DNA of 64,000 nt. It comes from Streptomyces sp. NBC_01235 (GTDB lineage Bacteria > Actinomycetota > Actinomycetes > Streptomycetales > Streptomycetaceae). Position 1 is the stretch's first letter; the number at the start of each line of letters is the position of its first letter. Below are positions 8,350 to 19,290 of this stretch, one piece after another. The stretch is from contig NZ_CP108513.1 of NCBI RefSeq assembly GCF_035989285.1, forward strand, positions 3,968,001 through 4,032,000, given 5' to 3'. The notes under the pieces are model-generated. The model was not told the origin of the DNA. It did no database searches and saw only the letters and a list, made by a program, of their open reading frames with translations. Made by a program: the position numbers and the translations under genes.

Positions 8350-9278
8350 GTGGGACGGGAAACCAGGAGAGCTTCGGGTTCGAGGAGCGGATGCGTGAGC
8401 TGCTCGCGGAGGACGCGTACGCCATTCGGCCCTCGCCGGCGCCGTATCCGGCGATCCGGCGCCGGGGACTGGCCGAGCGGCGGCGGCGCGCTGCGGTGAC
8501 CGGGGCGGCGCTGGCGACGCTGGCCGCGGTGCCGGTGGGGGCGTACGCCGTGGCCGGGGGGAACGGGGGGCGGGGCGCTGACACGGCGGCACCGAGGCCG
8601 TCGGTCAGCGCCCCGCGCAGCCCGGCCGTCACCCCGTCCGCCGCACCTGCCGGACCCGCGCGGCCGGCCACGGACGGCCAGTTGTTCGACGGGATCACGT
8701 TCGCGCAGGCGGCGAACGGGCTGCAGAAGTGCATCGACTGGAACCGGCAGAACATGCCGAGCGCGCTGGCCGGCGAGGACGACCTGGGCAAGGCGGCGGA
8801 CTACCGGATCATCCTGGCGATCAAGAGCACCGGTGACTCCAACGCGCCGGGCGACGGCATGTACGTCGTCGCGACCAAGGAGCGGCCGGCGGGCTATCGC
8901 GTGATCTGCAACGTCAGGGACGGCGAGGGGTCCGGCATCAACTCCGGCTCGAACGGCGGCGGTTCACCGGAAGCGGGCCCGGTCGTGGCCGACATCAACG
9001 GCGGCAAGCTGTACCAGCAGTCGTTCCTCGACAAGGGCAACTGGAAGCTGCCGTTCCGCTGGGGGGTCATCGGCACGGTCGAGCCGTCGGTCGCCAAGGT
9101 GACCGTCTCCTACGGGGACAGCAGCGCGACGGCGACCCTGGACCACGGCTGGTTCGTCGCCGCCGGCATCCTGAACCAGCAGGTCACCCGCGCCCCGCAC
9201 ATCAAGGGCTACGACGCGGCCGGCAAGCTCGTCTACGACTCCGACACGGACAGCACGTACGAGCGGACGCTCCCCTAG
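8346..9278 (+). CDS. Single-TM protein coupled to the sigma factor, candidate anti-sigma or sensor
   Basis: 310 residues from GTG 8346, overlapping the sigma factor stop by 4 bases. A short cytoplasmic N-terminus (1-48) is followed by an Arg-rich stop and one hydrophobic segment at about 49-70, a Pro/Ala/Ser-rich linker to about 110, and an extracytoplasmic domain of about 190 residues without recognisable motifs. The cytoplasmic part is too short for a typical zinc-binding anti-sigma domain and no HxxxCxxC motif is seen. The coupling suggests it controls or senses for the sigma factor; this is inference from position. Confidence 0.7.
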   Translation: MSGTGNQESFGFEERMRELLAEDAYAIRPSPAPYPAIRRRGLAERRRRAAVTGAALATLAAVPVGAYAVAGGNGGRGADTAAPRPSVSAPRSPAVTPSAAPAGPARPATDGQLFDGITFAQAANGLQKCIDWNRQNMPSALAGEDDLGKAADYRIILAIKSTGDSNAPGDGMYVVATKERPAGYRVICNVRDGEGSGINSGSNGGGSPEAGPVVADINGGKLYQQSFLDKGNWKLPFRWGVIGTVEPSVAKVTVSYGDSSATATLDHGWFVAAGILNQQVTRAPHIKGYDAAGKLVYDSDTDSTYERTLP

Positions 9279-9295
9279 GGACCGTCGGCGCCGGG

Positions 9296-9964
9296 TCACG
9301 TCCTCCCCGGTGTCACCAGCCCCGACTCGTACGCCACGATGACCAGTTGCGCCCTGTCCCGCGCGCCCAGCTTGCCCATGATGCGGCTGACGTGGGTCTT
9401 CGCGGTGAGCGGGCTGAGGCCCAGCGTCTCGGCGATCTCCGTGTTGGTCAGGCCCCGCGCGACCAGGGCGAGCACCTCTCGCTCCCGTTCGGAGAGCCCC
9501 TCCGGGCCGCCCACGGCGGGCGGCCCGGAGGGGCTGCGCAGGAAACGGGCGATCAGGCGGGCCGTCGGCCCCGGCGACAGCAGCGCCTCGCCCGCGGCGA
9601 CCGTGCGGATGGCGTCCAGGAGGTCGGCGGGCCGGGTGTCCTTCACCAGGAAACCGGAGGCGCCCGCGCGCAGCGCCTCGACGATGTTCTCGTCGGTGTC
9701 GTACGTGGTCAGGACCAGGACGCGGACCCCGGCGAGCTCCTCGTCGGCGGCGATCAGCCGGGTCGCCTCGATGCCGTCGAGGTCGGGCATGCGGATGTCC
9801 ATCACGACGAGGTCGGGGCGTTCGCCGCGGGCCACCGCCACCGCCTCCCGCCCGGTGCCCGCCTGGCCGACCACCGCCATGTCCGGCGCCGACCCGACGA
9901 GCATCGCGAACGCGGCGCGGACCAGGGTCTGGTCGTCCGCGAGCAGCACCCGGATCACGCTCAT
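9296..9964 (-). CDS. NarL/LuxR-family response regulator
   Basis: 222 residues. The receiver domain has acidic pocket Asp10/Asp11, phosphoacceptor Asp56 in VVMDIRMP, the Thr in LVLTTYDT and Lys in GFLVKDTRP. The C-terminal LuxR-type helix-turn-helix reads LSEREREVLALVARGLTNTE followed by IAETLGLSPLTAKTHVSRI. The start ATG overlaps the kinase stop (ATGA), so the two are a two-component pair. The MMPL exporter upstream in the same direction is a plausible target. Confidence 0.95.
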   Translation of the reverse strand: MSVIRVLLADDQTLVRAAFAMLVGSAPDMAVVGQAGTGREAVAVARGERPDLVVMDIRMPDLDGIEATRLIAADEELAGVRVLVLTTYDTDENIVEALRAGASGFLVKDTRPADLLDAIRTVAAGEALLSPGPTARLIARFLRSPSGPPAVGGPEGLSEREREVLALVARGLTNTEIAETLGLSPLTAKTHVSRIMGKLGARDRAQLVIVAYESGLVTPGRT

Positions 9965-11223
9965 CGGCCGACCTCCGTCGGCAGTACGGCACGCACCTCG
10001 AACCCCTCCCCCTCGTCGTTCCTCGGCCCCGCCTCCAGTGTGCCGCCCGCACTGCGCGCCCGTTCCCGCATCCCGACGAGCCCGAACCCGGGCGGGCCGG
10101 CGCCGGCGCCCTCCCCCACTCTCGGATTCGCGCGAGCGGGGGGACCCCCACCGTCGTCGGTCACCGTCACCCGCAGGGCGCCGTGTTCCTCGTGCACCCG
10201 AACCCGGACCCCCACCTTCCGGCCGTCCCGTCCGCCGTGCCGCACCGCGTTCGTCAGCGCCTCCTGGACGATCCGGTAGGCGGCCGCGCCAACCGCGGGC
10301 GGCACCTCCCCCGCCCCCACCGACAGTTCGACCTCCGCCCCCGTCACCCGGGCCGTCTCGGCGAGGTCGGGCAGGCCGTGCAGGCCGGGCAGCGGTCCGC
10401 GCGGGTCGGGGACGCCGTTCTCGCGCAGCACCTCCAGCGTCGTACGGAGTTCGCCGCGCGCGCTGCGGCAGGTCTCGGCGATGTCGTCGAGGGCCTTGGC
10501 GACGGCCGCGCGGTCGAGGCGGTCGGGGTCGGCGGCCAGGACGTGGGCGGCGACGGAGGTCTGCACGCCGATGAGGGTGATGGTGTGCGCGAGCAGGTCG
10601 TGCAGGTCACGGGCGATGCGCAGGCGTTCCTCGGCGACGCGACGGCGGGCCTCCTCCTCACGGGTGCGCTCCGCGCGTTCGGCGCGTTCGACGATGGCGG
10701 CGACGTACTGGCGGTAGTAGCGGGCGCTCATGCCGCAGAAGAGGACGGCGATGACCCAGCCGGAGATCCGCAGGACCTCCAACACCCCGTCGGGGTTGGT
10801 GAGCGCGTTGGTGATCAGTGTCACGCCGAGGGCCGTGGCACCGGTGAGCAGCGTACGGCGTGCCGTGCCGGTCCCCGCGACCGTGTACAGCGCCACCATG
10901 GTCACGGGGACGGGCGCGGCGTGGTCGTTGTCGAGGGCGTGGTACGGGACGACGCCGGCCACCACCGCGAGCAGGACCGGCAGCGGACTGCGGCGCCGCC
11001 ATGCGAGGGGCGCGTGCGCGGCGAGCAACAGCGTCCAGCCGAGCGCGTCGGGCCGCGGCCCGTTACTGCCGACGAGGGCGATGGCCGTGGCGAGGGCGGC
11101 CGTCGCCACGGCCAGCAGCGCGTCGTTGCGGGTGCGGTGCGGGGCGGTGCGGGGGTCGCGGTTGACCACCCTCATGATCCGCTCGGCCCGGCGGGGACGC
11201 ACTGGTGTCGGGGTTGCCTGCAC
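9961..11223 (-). CDS. Sensor histidine kinase, HisKA_3 type
   Basis: About 420 residues if translation begins at GTG 11223, which has AGGA seven bases upstream; GTG 11202 and ATG 11175 (404 residues, weaker ribosome site) are alternatives. Several hydrophobic segments span roughly residues 35-160. The dimerisation/phosphoacceptor helix reads ARDLHDLLAHTITLIG, with the His in LHD. The ATPase domain shows EALTNAVRHG, a DDGGG box and GFGLVGMRERA. A palindromic repeat is inserted in frame within the ATPase domain (residues encoded by 10111-10149), lengthening the loop between the DDGGG box and the G box. It partners the downstream response regulator. Confidence 0.92.
   Translation of the reverse strand: MQATPTPVRPRRAERIMRVVNRDPRTAPHRTRNDALLAVATAALATAIALVGSNGPRPDALGWTLLLAAHAPLAWRRRSPLPVLLAVVAGVVPYHALDNDHAAPVPVTMVALYTVAGTGTARRTLLTGATALGVTLITNALTNPDGVLEVLRISGWVIAVLFCGMSARYYRQYVAAIVERAERAERTREEEARRRVAEERLRIARDLHDLLAHTITLIGVQTSVAAHVLAADPDRLDRAAVAKALDDIAETCRSARGELRTTLEVLRENGVPDPRGPLPGLHGLPDLAETARVTGAEVELSVGAGEVPPAVGAAAYRIVQEALTNAVRHGGRDGRKVGVRVRVHEEHGALRVTVTDDGGGPPARANPRVGEGAGAGPPGFGLVGMRERARSAGGTLEAGPRNDEGEGFEVRAVLPTEVGR
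10111..10149. repeat. C-run/G-run palindromic repeat, copy 1, inside histidine kinase gene
   Basis: CTCCCCCACTCTCGG, a short spacer, then CGAGCGGGGGGACCCCC. The same pattern occurs at 20641-20683, 47164-47197 and 49836-49874. Here it is in frame within the kinase ATPase domain and encodes about 13 residues (GGPPARANPRVGE) in a loop. Confidence 0.8.
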
Positions 11224-11291
11224 GGGCTCATCCTGCGGCACGCGGGCACCCCTGGGGGAGAGGAGGGGCGCCCTGCCGGTCCGCGAGCGGC

Positions 11292-13382
11292 TCACACCGG
11301 CGCCGTCCGTCGCTCCGGCCGATCCGGCTGCTCCGGCTCGTCCGGCCGCTGCGGCTTCGGTGCCGGTGCCCGTGACAGCCGGCCCGGCCACCACACCCGC
11401 CGCCCCAGTGCCACGCTCGCGCTGGTCACCAGGTAGGTCCGGACGAGGAAGGTGTCCAGCAGCACGCCCACCGCGATCACGAAGCCCAGCTCGACGAGTT
11501 GGACGAGCCCCATGTTCGTCAGCACGGCGAAGGTCGCGGCGAGGACGAGGCCTGCGGAGGCGATGACCCCGCCGGTCGTCCGCAGCGCGGTCAGCGCGGC
11601 GGTGACGGGTTCGGCGCCGCGCACCGACTCCTCCCGCATCCGGTGCATCAGGAAGATGCCGTAGTCGACGCCGAGGGCGACCAGGAAGACGAAGGACAGC
11701 AGCCCCAGCCCCGGATCCGTGCCCTCGAGGCCGAACACCGGCCCGAACACCAGCCCGCCGAGGCCGAGCGCCGCGCCCCACACCGCGACCACGGCGGCGA
11801 CCAGCATCAGCGGCGCGACGAGCGACCGCAGCAGCGCGATCAGGATCAGCAGGACGGCGAGGAGGACGATCGGCACGACGATCAGCCGGTCTCGGGTGTT
11901 GGTGTCCACCAGGTCGATCCGCTGGGCGCTGGGCCCGCCCACGTAGGAGCCGGTCAGCCGGTCCCGCAGTGCCTCGATGGTCGCCGTCTCGGCCGCCGAC
12001 TGCGGCGGCGCGCCGGCGGTCACCGTGATCTCCGTCCAGCGGTCCCCGGTGCGGCCCTCGCGGGCGTCGGCGACGCCGTCCGTGTCGCGGATCGCGGCGA
12101 GCGTGGCGTCGGCGCGGGCGGCTGGGGTCATGACCTCGATGGGCTGGGCGGACTGCTCCGGGAAGGCGCCGGCGAGGGTCTCCATGGCGACGACCGACTC
12201 GGGCCGGTCGACGAAGGAGTCCTGCTGCTTGACCGCGCCGGGCAGGTTCAGCGCGCCCAGCGCGAGCGCGCCGAGCAGGACGGCGCCGGCCGCCAGGACG
12301 GTCCGGGGGCGCCGGCCGGCCGAGGTGCCCATCGCGGCGAACAGCGACCGGCGGGCCTTGGGCGTGGAGCCGTATGCGGGCACCAGCGGCCAGAACACCC
12401 GGCGGCCCAGCAGGACGAGGAGCGCGGGCAGCAGCGTCAGCATGGCGACGAGCGCGCACAGCACCCCGGCGGTGCCCAGCGGTCCCATCCCCCGGCTGGA
12501 GTTGAGGTCGGCGGCGAGCAGGCACAGCAGTCCGGCGGCGACGGTCCCGGAGGAGGCGAGCACGGCGGGCCCGCAGCCGCGCAGCGCTGCCCGCATGGCG
12601 TCGTACGGCCGCTCCACGCGCCGCAGCTCCTCCCGGTAGCGGGAGACCAGCAGCAGGGCGTAGTCCGTGCCCGCGCCGAAGACGAGGATGGTCATGATGC
12701 CCGAGCTCTGACCGGACACCGAGGTGCCGAAGGCCTGGTTGAGGCCGTAGGCGACGCCCATGGACAGGTAGTCGGCGATCCCGGCCACGACGAGCGGCAC
12801 CAGCCACAGCACCGGGCTGCGGTAGATGAGGATCAGCAGGAGGGCGACGACGCCGACGGTGGTGTAGAGCAGCGGTCCGCCGAGCGACTGGTACACCTTG
12901 CTCGCGTCGGTGGCCAGCGCCCCCGTCCCGCCCACCTCGACCGTCAACCCGCCTTCGCTGTGGGCGACTTGGCGTACCTCGTCGACGAGCGCGTCCCGCT
13001 TCTCCTCGTCGGTGCCGGGCTCGTTGGTGGCGACCGGGTACATGAGGGTGGTGCCGTCGGCGGACGGGACCCCCTGCGGCACGCCGGTCAGCGCGTGGTC
13101 CCCGGCGATCCTGGAGACCTGCTCCCCCGCCGTCGCCCGGTCGGCTGCGGTGAGCCCGCCGTCACGGTGGTAGACCAGCACCAGCTCGGTGCTCCCGCCG
13201 CCGGGCAGCCCCTCTTGCAGGGTGGCGACCCTGGTCGAGTCGGCGCTCGCCGGCAGGTAGTCGGTGACCCGGTCGTGCTGTACGTCGGCGAGCTTGGCGG
13301 CGAACGGCGAGGCGAGCGCCAGCACACCCACCCACAGCGCGAGCATCACCCAGGGGATGCTCTTCCTTTTCCCGGCCCCCAT
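11292..13382 (-). CDS. MMPL/RND-family membrane transporter
   Basis: 696 residues. ATG 13382 has GGGAGGG nine bases upstream; the longer frame to 13460 lacks support. The architecture is MMPL: TM1 near residues 11-32, a large extracytoplasmic loop (about 35-165), a block of five or so TM segments with GAGTDYALLLVSRYREEL, a second loop (about 385-510), then a second TM block with ALGVDYGIFLMHRMREE. These two GxDYxxxLxxRxRE motifs carry the Asp-Tyr pairs used in proton coupling. It probably exports a lipid or small hydrophobic compound. It lies 68 bp upstream of the histidine kinase gene in the same direction. Confidence 0.93.
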   Translation of the reverse strand: MGAGKRKSIPWVMLALWVGVLALASPFAAKLADVQHDRVTDYLPASADSTRVATLQEGLPGGGSTELVLVYHRDGGLTAADRATAGEQVSRIAGDHALTGVPQGVPSADGTTLMYPVATNEPGTDEEKRDALVDEVRQVAHSEGGLTVEVGGTGALATDASKVYQSLGGPLLYTTVGVVALLLILIYRSPVLWLVPLVVAGIADYLSMGVAYGLNQAFGTSVSGQSSGIMTILVFGAGTDYALLLVSRYREELRRVERPYDAMRAALRGCGPAVLASSGTVAAGLLCLLAADLNSSRGMGPLGTAGVLCALVAMLTLLPALLVLLGRRVFWPLVPAYGSTPKARRSLFAAMGTSAGRRPRTVLAAGAVLLGALALGALNLPGAVKQQDSFVDRPESVVAMETLAGAFPEQSAQPIEVMTPAARADATLAAIRDTDGVADAREGRTGDRWTEITVTAGAPPQSAAETATIEALRDRLTGSYVGGPSAQRIDLVDTNTRDRLIVVPIVLLAVLLILIALLRSLVAPLMLVAAVVAVWGAALGLGGLVFGPVFGLEGTDPGLGLLSFVFLVALGVDYGIFLMHRMREESVRGAEPVTAALTALRTTGGVIASAGLVLAATFAVLTNMGLVQLVELGFVIAVGVLLDTFLVRTYLVTSASVALGRRVWWPGRLSRAPAPKPQRPDEPEQPDRPERRTAPV

Positions 13383-13536
13383 GAGACGGGCCCTCCCTTC
13401 GGCGCGGTTGTCCGGTTGCGCTCTCCAGACTTCCGGCACGGGAGGGACGGTTCGTCGCACGCGAGGGCGAGTTCGGGGGTACTGCCGGGGGTGGCCGGGC
13501 GGCCTCGTTACTCCCTGGGGAGTATCCGGGCGGGCG

Positions 13537-14232
13537 TCACGACGGCGTGCGGGCCGCCTCCAGCAGCCGGGTCACGTCCTCCGCGCAGATCGTCAGGGCC
13601 GCGCCCACCGTGGCGAGGACCTCGCGCTCGGCGGGGGTGTACGGACCGTCCGCGAGGGCGATGCGGGCGCCTTGCAGCAGGATCGATTCGCGGCCGACCG
13701 GGGCGAGGTGGGGGGCGAGGGGGCCGAGGGCCTCGTGGAGCTCTATGGCGAGTCCTGTGCCGTACGGTTCGCCGTAGCTGCGGCCGGTGTCGGCGGCGAG
13801 GGCGGCGACGAGGGCGGCGAGCTGTTCCTCGGTGCAGTCGCTGAAGCCGGCCGCGCGCACCGCGCTCGCCGCCGTCTCCAGGGACGTCCGTGCGCAGGTG
13901 CCGCCCGCGGACAGGACCGCGAGGGCGACGGTGTGGACGGCGTCGCGGAGCATCGCGGAGAAACGGATGGTCGTGGGGTGGTCGAGGACGTCGGTGCCGA
14001 AGTGGCACTGACAGGCGGCGCACTCGACGACCGGGCCGGTCTCGCCGCGCGGCACGACGGGCATGCCGAGGACGGTGAAGCGGCGCCGGCCGGTCAGCCG
14101 CTGGTAGTTGCGGTCGCCGCCGCAGCCCGGGCAGAAGAACTCGCCGTCGCCCACGGTCGTCCACGCGGTGCGGGTGCCCAGGATGCGGGCAAGCCTGGTG
14201 ACACGGCCGTCTTGTCCCCGTCCTGGCAGCAC
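13537..14232 (-). CDS. TerB-like protein with N-terminal zinc ribbon
   Basis: 231 residues from GTG 14232, which is preceded by ACGGAGG at ideal spacing; the ATG at 14292 has no such site. The N-terminus carries two Cys pairs, FFCPGCGG and VECAACQCHF, likely one zinc ribbon. The rest is helical and resembles the TerB/DjlA-like fold (SILLQGARIALADGPYTPAE, then REVLATVGAAL). The helical core is associated in the family with metal binding and stress response; the precise role here is unknown. It is a lone minus-strand gene upstream of the MMPL exporter, with a 154-bp gap between them. Confidence 0.75.
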   Translation of the reverse strand: MLPGRGQDGRVTRLARILGTRTAWTTVGDGEFFCPGCGGDRNYQRLTGRRRFTVLGMPVVPRGETGPVVECAACQCHFGTDVLDHPTTIRFSAMLRDAVHTVALAVLSAGGTCARTSLETAASAVRAAGFSDCTEEQLAALVAALAADTGRSYGEPYGTGLAIELHEALGPLAPHLAPVGRESILLQGARIALADGPYTPAEREVLATVGAALTICAEDVTRLLEAARTPS

Positions 14233-14392
14233 GTCGCACCTCCGTAACTCCCCCACAGCCTTAAGGGCGCGGGAGGTGCCCCCAGGCAACATCGCCGCGT
14301 CTGCGTGATGTTAGCCACATGGAAGAGGTGTAGTCAGCACCCAGGACGAGACCTTTCCGTGACCTCCACGGCGCGGTGGCCGAAAACGACGG

Positions 14393-14424
14393 GGCCCTGA
14401 TCGCCGTATACGACGATCAGGGCC
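14393..14424 (-). terminator. Rho-independent-type terminator of leuA
   Basis: A perfect 11-bp inverted repeat (GGCCCTGATCG / CGATCAGGGCC) with a 10-base loop lies 23 bp after the leuA stop. In the minus direction it is followed by CCGTCGTTTT. Confidence 0.85.
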
Positions 14425-14446
14425 TTGAAACCACCGGTCAGGCGGG

Positions 14447-16453
<2,007 letters not shown>

Positions 16454-16511
16454 TCACCGATCATGGTTGCCTGTGGTGACAGCGGGATAACGCAGTGCAA
16501 GGGTGCCGGGC

Positions 16512-17582
16512 ATGACGACTCACGGGGGCTTCGAGCCCGTCTTCTGCACCGTCGTACCGCCGCACATCCTCGACCGGCTGGCCAGGAGCGACAACCCGGC
16601 CCTCTCCGGTCCCGCCCGGCGCACCATCCTGCGCGACAGCGAGCTGCGCGTACTCCGCCAGGTGACCACCGAGTACGGCCTCGCGGCCGCCCCGCCGGCG
16701 AAGGCACCGTCGGACCAGCCGCTGCGCACCATCTACGACTGCGAGCACGGCACCACCCTGCCGGGCACCAAGGTCCGCGCCGAGGGCTCCGACCCCGGCC
16801 AGGACGCCACCGTCAACCGCGCCTACTCCGGGCTCGGCGCCACCTTCGACCTCTACCTCAAGGCCTACCAGCGCCACTCGATCGACGGCGACGGTCTGCC
16901 CCTGGACGCCAGCGTCCACTACGACGAGGGCTACAACAACGCCTTCTGGAACGGCGAGCAGATGGTGTTCGGCGACGGTGACGGCGAGATCTTCGTCGAC
17001 TTCACCACCTCCATCGACGTCATCGGGCACGAGCTCACCCACGGCGTCACGCAGTACACGGCGAACCTGACCTACAACGGCCAGCCGGGCGCGCTCAACG
17101 AGTCGATGTCCGACGTCTTCGGCTCGCTCATCAAGCAGTACTCGCTCGGCCAGACCGCCGCCGAGGCCGACTGGCTGATCGGCGCGGGCCTGCTCGCCCC
17201 GGGCGTCACCGGCACCGCCCTGCGCTCCATGAAGGCGCCGGGCACCGCGTACGACGACGACGTCCTCGGCAAGGACCCGCAGCCCGCGACGATGGACGGC
17301 TACGTGCGCACCGGCCGCGACAACGGCGGTGTCCACATCAACTCGGGCATCCCCAACCACGCCTTCTACCTGGCCGCCACCGCCCTCGGCGGCCACGCCT
17401 GGGAGAAGGCCGGCCAGATCTGGTACGACGTCCTGACCGGCGGCGAGCTCACGGAGAGGGCTCTCTTCAACGACTTCGCCAAGCTGACGGTGAAGGCCGC
17501 GCGCGAGCGCTTCGGCGACGGCGGTGACGAGTTCCAGGCCGTGGAGAAGGCGTGGGAGCAGGTGGGGGTGCGGATTCTCTGA
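16512..17582 (+). CDS. Protealysin-like M4 metallopeptidase
   Basis: 356 residues. ATG 16512 has AAGGG eight bases upstream; the GTG at 16503 does not. There is no signal peptide. A short N-terminal propeptide with TVVPPHILDRLAR resembles the protealysin precursor motif. The thermolysin zinc site is HELTH (His173, Glu174, His177), with Glu197 in NESMSD as the third ligand, and DNGGVHINSGIPNHAF contains the late catalytic His. Protealysin-like enzymes lack the long propeptide of thermolysin and are often found next to an emfourin-type inhibitor gene, as here 21 bp downstream. Confidence 0.95.
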   Translation: MTTHGGFEPVFCTVVPPHILDRLARSDNPALSGPARRTILRDSELRVLRQVTTEYGLAAAPPAKAPSDQPLRTIYDCEHGTTLPGTKVRAEGSDPGQDATVNRAYSGLGATFDLYLKAYQRHSIDGDGLPLDASVHYDEGYNNAFWNGEQMVFGDGDGEIFVDFTTSIDVIGHELTHGVTQYTANLTYNGQPGALNESMSDVFGSLIKQYSLGQTAAEADWLIGAGLLAPGVTGTALRSMKAPGTAYDDDVLGKDPQPATMDGYVRTGRDNGGVHINSGIPNHAFYLAATALGGHAWEKAGQIWYDVLTGGELTERALFNDFAKLTVKAARERFGDGGDEFQAVEKAWEQVGVRIL

Positions 17583-17603
17583 ACGGGGGATAGACAGGGA
17601 CCC

Positions 17604-17870
17604 ATGCGTATTCAGGTGAGGCGCACGGGCGGGTTCGCGGGCATCGAGCGGCGGGCCGAGGTGAACACCTCGGGGCGGCCCGATGCCGGCGAATGGCACG
17701 CCCTGGCCGAGCAGGCGGTCGCCGCCGGTCAGGGCGGGCCGCCCATGGGCGTGCCCGACGGATTCAGTTACGAGATCACGGTGGACGGCAGGACGGTGTA
17801 CGCGGCCGATCCCCGGCTCACGGAGGAGCAGCGGAAGCTGATCTCGCGGGTACTGAAGGAAGGGGCCTGA
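17604..17870 (+). CDS. Emfourin-family protealysin inhibitor
   Basis: 88 residues from ATG 17604. It begins MRIQVRRTGGFAGIERRAEV, the typical start of emfourins, and ends with a short helix LTEEQRKLISRVL. Emfourins are small intracellular proteins that bind and inhibit protealysin-like M4 peptidases encoded in the same operon. The 21-bp spacing to the peptidase gene supports co-transcription and a protease-inhibitor pair. Confidence 0.85.
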   Translation: MRIQVRRTGGFAGIERRAEVNTSGRPDAGEWHALAEQAVAAGQGGPPMGVPDGFSYEITVDGRTVYAADPRLTEEQRKLISRVLKEGA

Positions 17871-17885
17871 CCGGTCCGTCGTGCC

Positions 17886-17910
17886 GGGCGTGAACTGCCA
17901 CTTCACGCCC
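17886..17910 (+). terminator. Stem-loop after the protealysin-emfourin pair
   Basis: Perfect 9-bp inverted repeat GGGCGTGAA / TTCACGCCC with a 7-base loop, 16 bp after the inhibitor stop. There is no T-run, as is common in Streptomyces. Confidence 0.7.
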
Positions 17911-17915
17911 GGGCG

Positions 17916-17944
17916 TTGACTTCCTTACCGATCGGTAAGGATGA
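17916..17944 (+). promoter_or_regulatory. Promoter with embedded 18-bp palindromic operator before the GH1 gene
   Basis: TTGACT at 17916-17921 could be a -35 box, with GGATGA 17 bp further on as a weak -10. Between them lies a perfect palindrome, CCTTACCGATCGGTAAGG (17923-17940), of the TetR-type operator style. Binding there would block the promoter. If the -10 is right, the GH1 transcript would start close to the ATG at 17953 and be almost leaderless. No TetR gene is adjacent. Confidence 0.75.
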
Positions 17945-17952
17945 TCCCGCCC

Positions 17953-19290
17953 ATGGCGAACGATCCGCGTGCCGCGGCGCACCCGATACCCCAGTTCCCG
18001 GCCGGCTTCCTGTGGGGTGTGTCCACCTCCGCCCATCAGATCGAGGGCGCGGTGGACGAGCGCGAGCCGTCCGTGTGGGACACCTTCACGGCCGAGCCGG
18101 GGCGGGTGAAGGACGGCTCGACGGCGGCCGTGGCCTGCGACCACTACCACCGCTACGGCGAGGACGTGGCCCTCCTGTCGGGCCTCGGGGTGGACGCGTA
18201 CCGCTTCTCCGTCTCCTGGCCGAGGGTGAACTCCCCCGGCGGCCCGGACTTCTACGACCGCCTCGTCGACGCACTGCTGACGGCGGGCGTACGCCCCGTG
18301 CCCACCCTGTTCCACTGGGACCTCCCGGCGAACCTGGACTGGCTGGAGCGGGACACCGCTTCCCGGTTCGCGGAGTACGTGTCGGTGGTCGTGGACCGCC
18401 TCGGCGACCGCGTCAAGAAGTGGATCACCCTCAACGAGCCCGCCGAACACACCCTGTTGGGCCATGCCCTCGGCACCCACGCGCCGGGCAGGCAGCTGCT
18501 CTTCGACGCGCTCCCGGTGGCCCACCACCAGCTCCTGGCCCACGGTCTCGCAGTCCAGGCCCTGCGCGCGGCCGGCGCCACGGACATCGGCGTCGCCAAC
18601 TCCCACGGCCCGACCTGGCCGGCCTCCCAGGAGCCCGCCGACCTGGAGGCGGCTGCCTTCTACGACGTCCTGCTGAACCGCCTGTTCGCGGAGCCGCTGC
18701 TGCTGGGCGAGTATCCGGAGGGGCTGGGCGAGCTGATGCCCGGCGACGTGGCATCCGACCTGAAGGTGATCTCCGAGCCGCTCGACTGGTACGGGATCAA
18801 CTACTACGCCCCGACCCGCGTCGGCGCCCCGCAGGGCACCGAGATCGAGTTCGGCGGGATCACGATGCCGGCCGAACTCCCCTTCTCCGTGCGGGAGATC
18901 GAGGGCGTCCCGGTGACCGACTTCGGCTGGCCCGTAGTCCCGGAAGGCCTGACCGAACTCCTGACGACCTTCAAGGACCGCTACGGCGACCGCCTCCCGC
19001 CGGTGGTCGTCACCGAGAACGGCTGCTCCTACGAGGGCGTCGACGACCAGGCCCGCATCGCCTACCTGGACGGCCACCTCCGCGCCCTGCACAACGCGCT
19101 GGAGGCCGGCGTCGACGTGCGCGGCTACTTCGTGTGGTCGCTGCTGGACAACTTCGAGTGGGCGGAGGGGTACGAGCGCCGCTTCGGCCTGGTCCACGTC
19201 GACTTCGCGACGCAGACCCGGACCCCGAAGGCGTCGTACGCCTGGCTGCGGGACGTGCTGCGGGCGCAGAGATCGCCGGCACAGGGATGA
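17953..19290 (+). CDS. GH1 beta-glucosidase
   Basis: 445 residues from ATG 17953; an in-frame ATG at 17941 overlaps the operator and seems less likely. Retaining GH1 beta-glycosidase: N-terminal FPAGFLWGVSTSAHQIEGA, acid/base Glu162 in TLNEP, nucleophile Glu355 in VVTENG, and the C-terminal YFVWSLLDNFEWAEGY. No signal peptide, so it is cytoplasmic and should hydrolyse imported cellobiose-like or aryl glucosides. Its stop overlaps the start of the MFS transporter gene (ATGA), giving a hydrolase-importer pair. Confidence 0.95.
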   Translation: MANDPRAAAHPIPQFPAGFLWGVSTSAHQIEGAVDEREPSVWDTFTAEPGRVKDGSTAAVACDHYHRYGEDVALLSGLGVDAYRFSVSWPRVNSPGGPDFYDRLVDALLTAGVRPVPTLFHWDLPANLDWLERDTASRFAEYVSVVVDRLGDRVKKWITLNEPAEHTLLGHALGTHAPGRQLLFDALPVAHHQLLAHGLAVQALRAAGATDIGVANSHGPTWPASQEPADLEAAAFYDVLLNRLFAEPLLLGEYPEGLGELMPGDVASDLKVISEPLDWYGINYYAPTRVGAPQGTEIEFGGITMPAELPFSVREIEGVPVTDFGWPVVPEGLTELLTTFKDRYGDRLPPVVVTENGCSYEGVDDQARIAYLDGHLRALHNALEAGVDVRGYFVWSLLDNFEWAEGYERRFGLVHVDFATQTRTPKASYAWLRDVLRAQRSPAQG

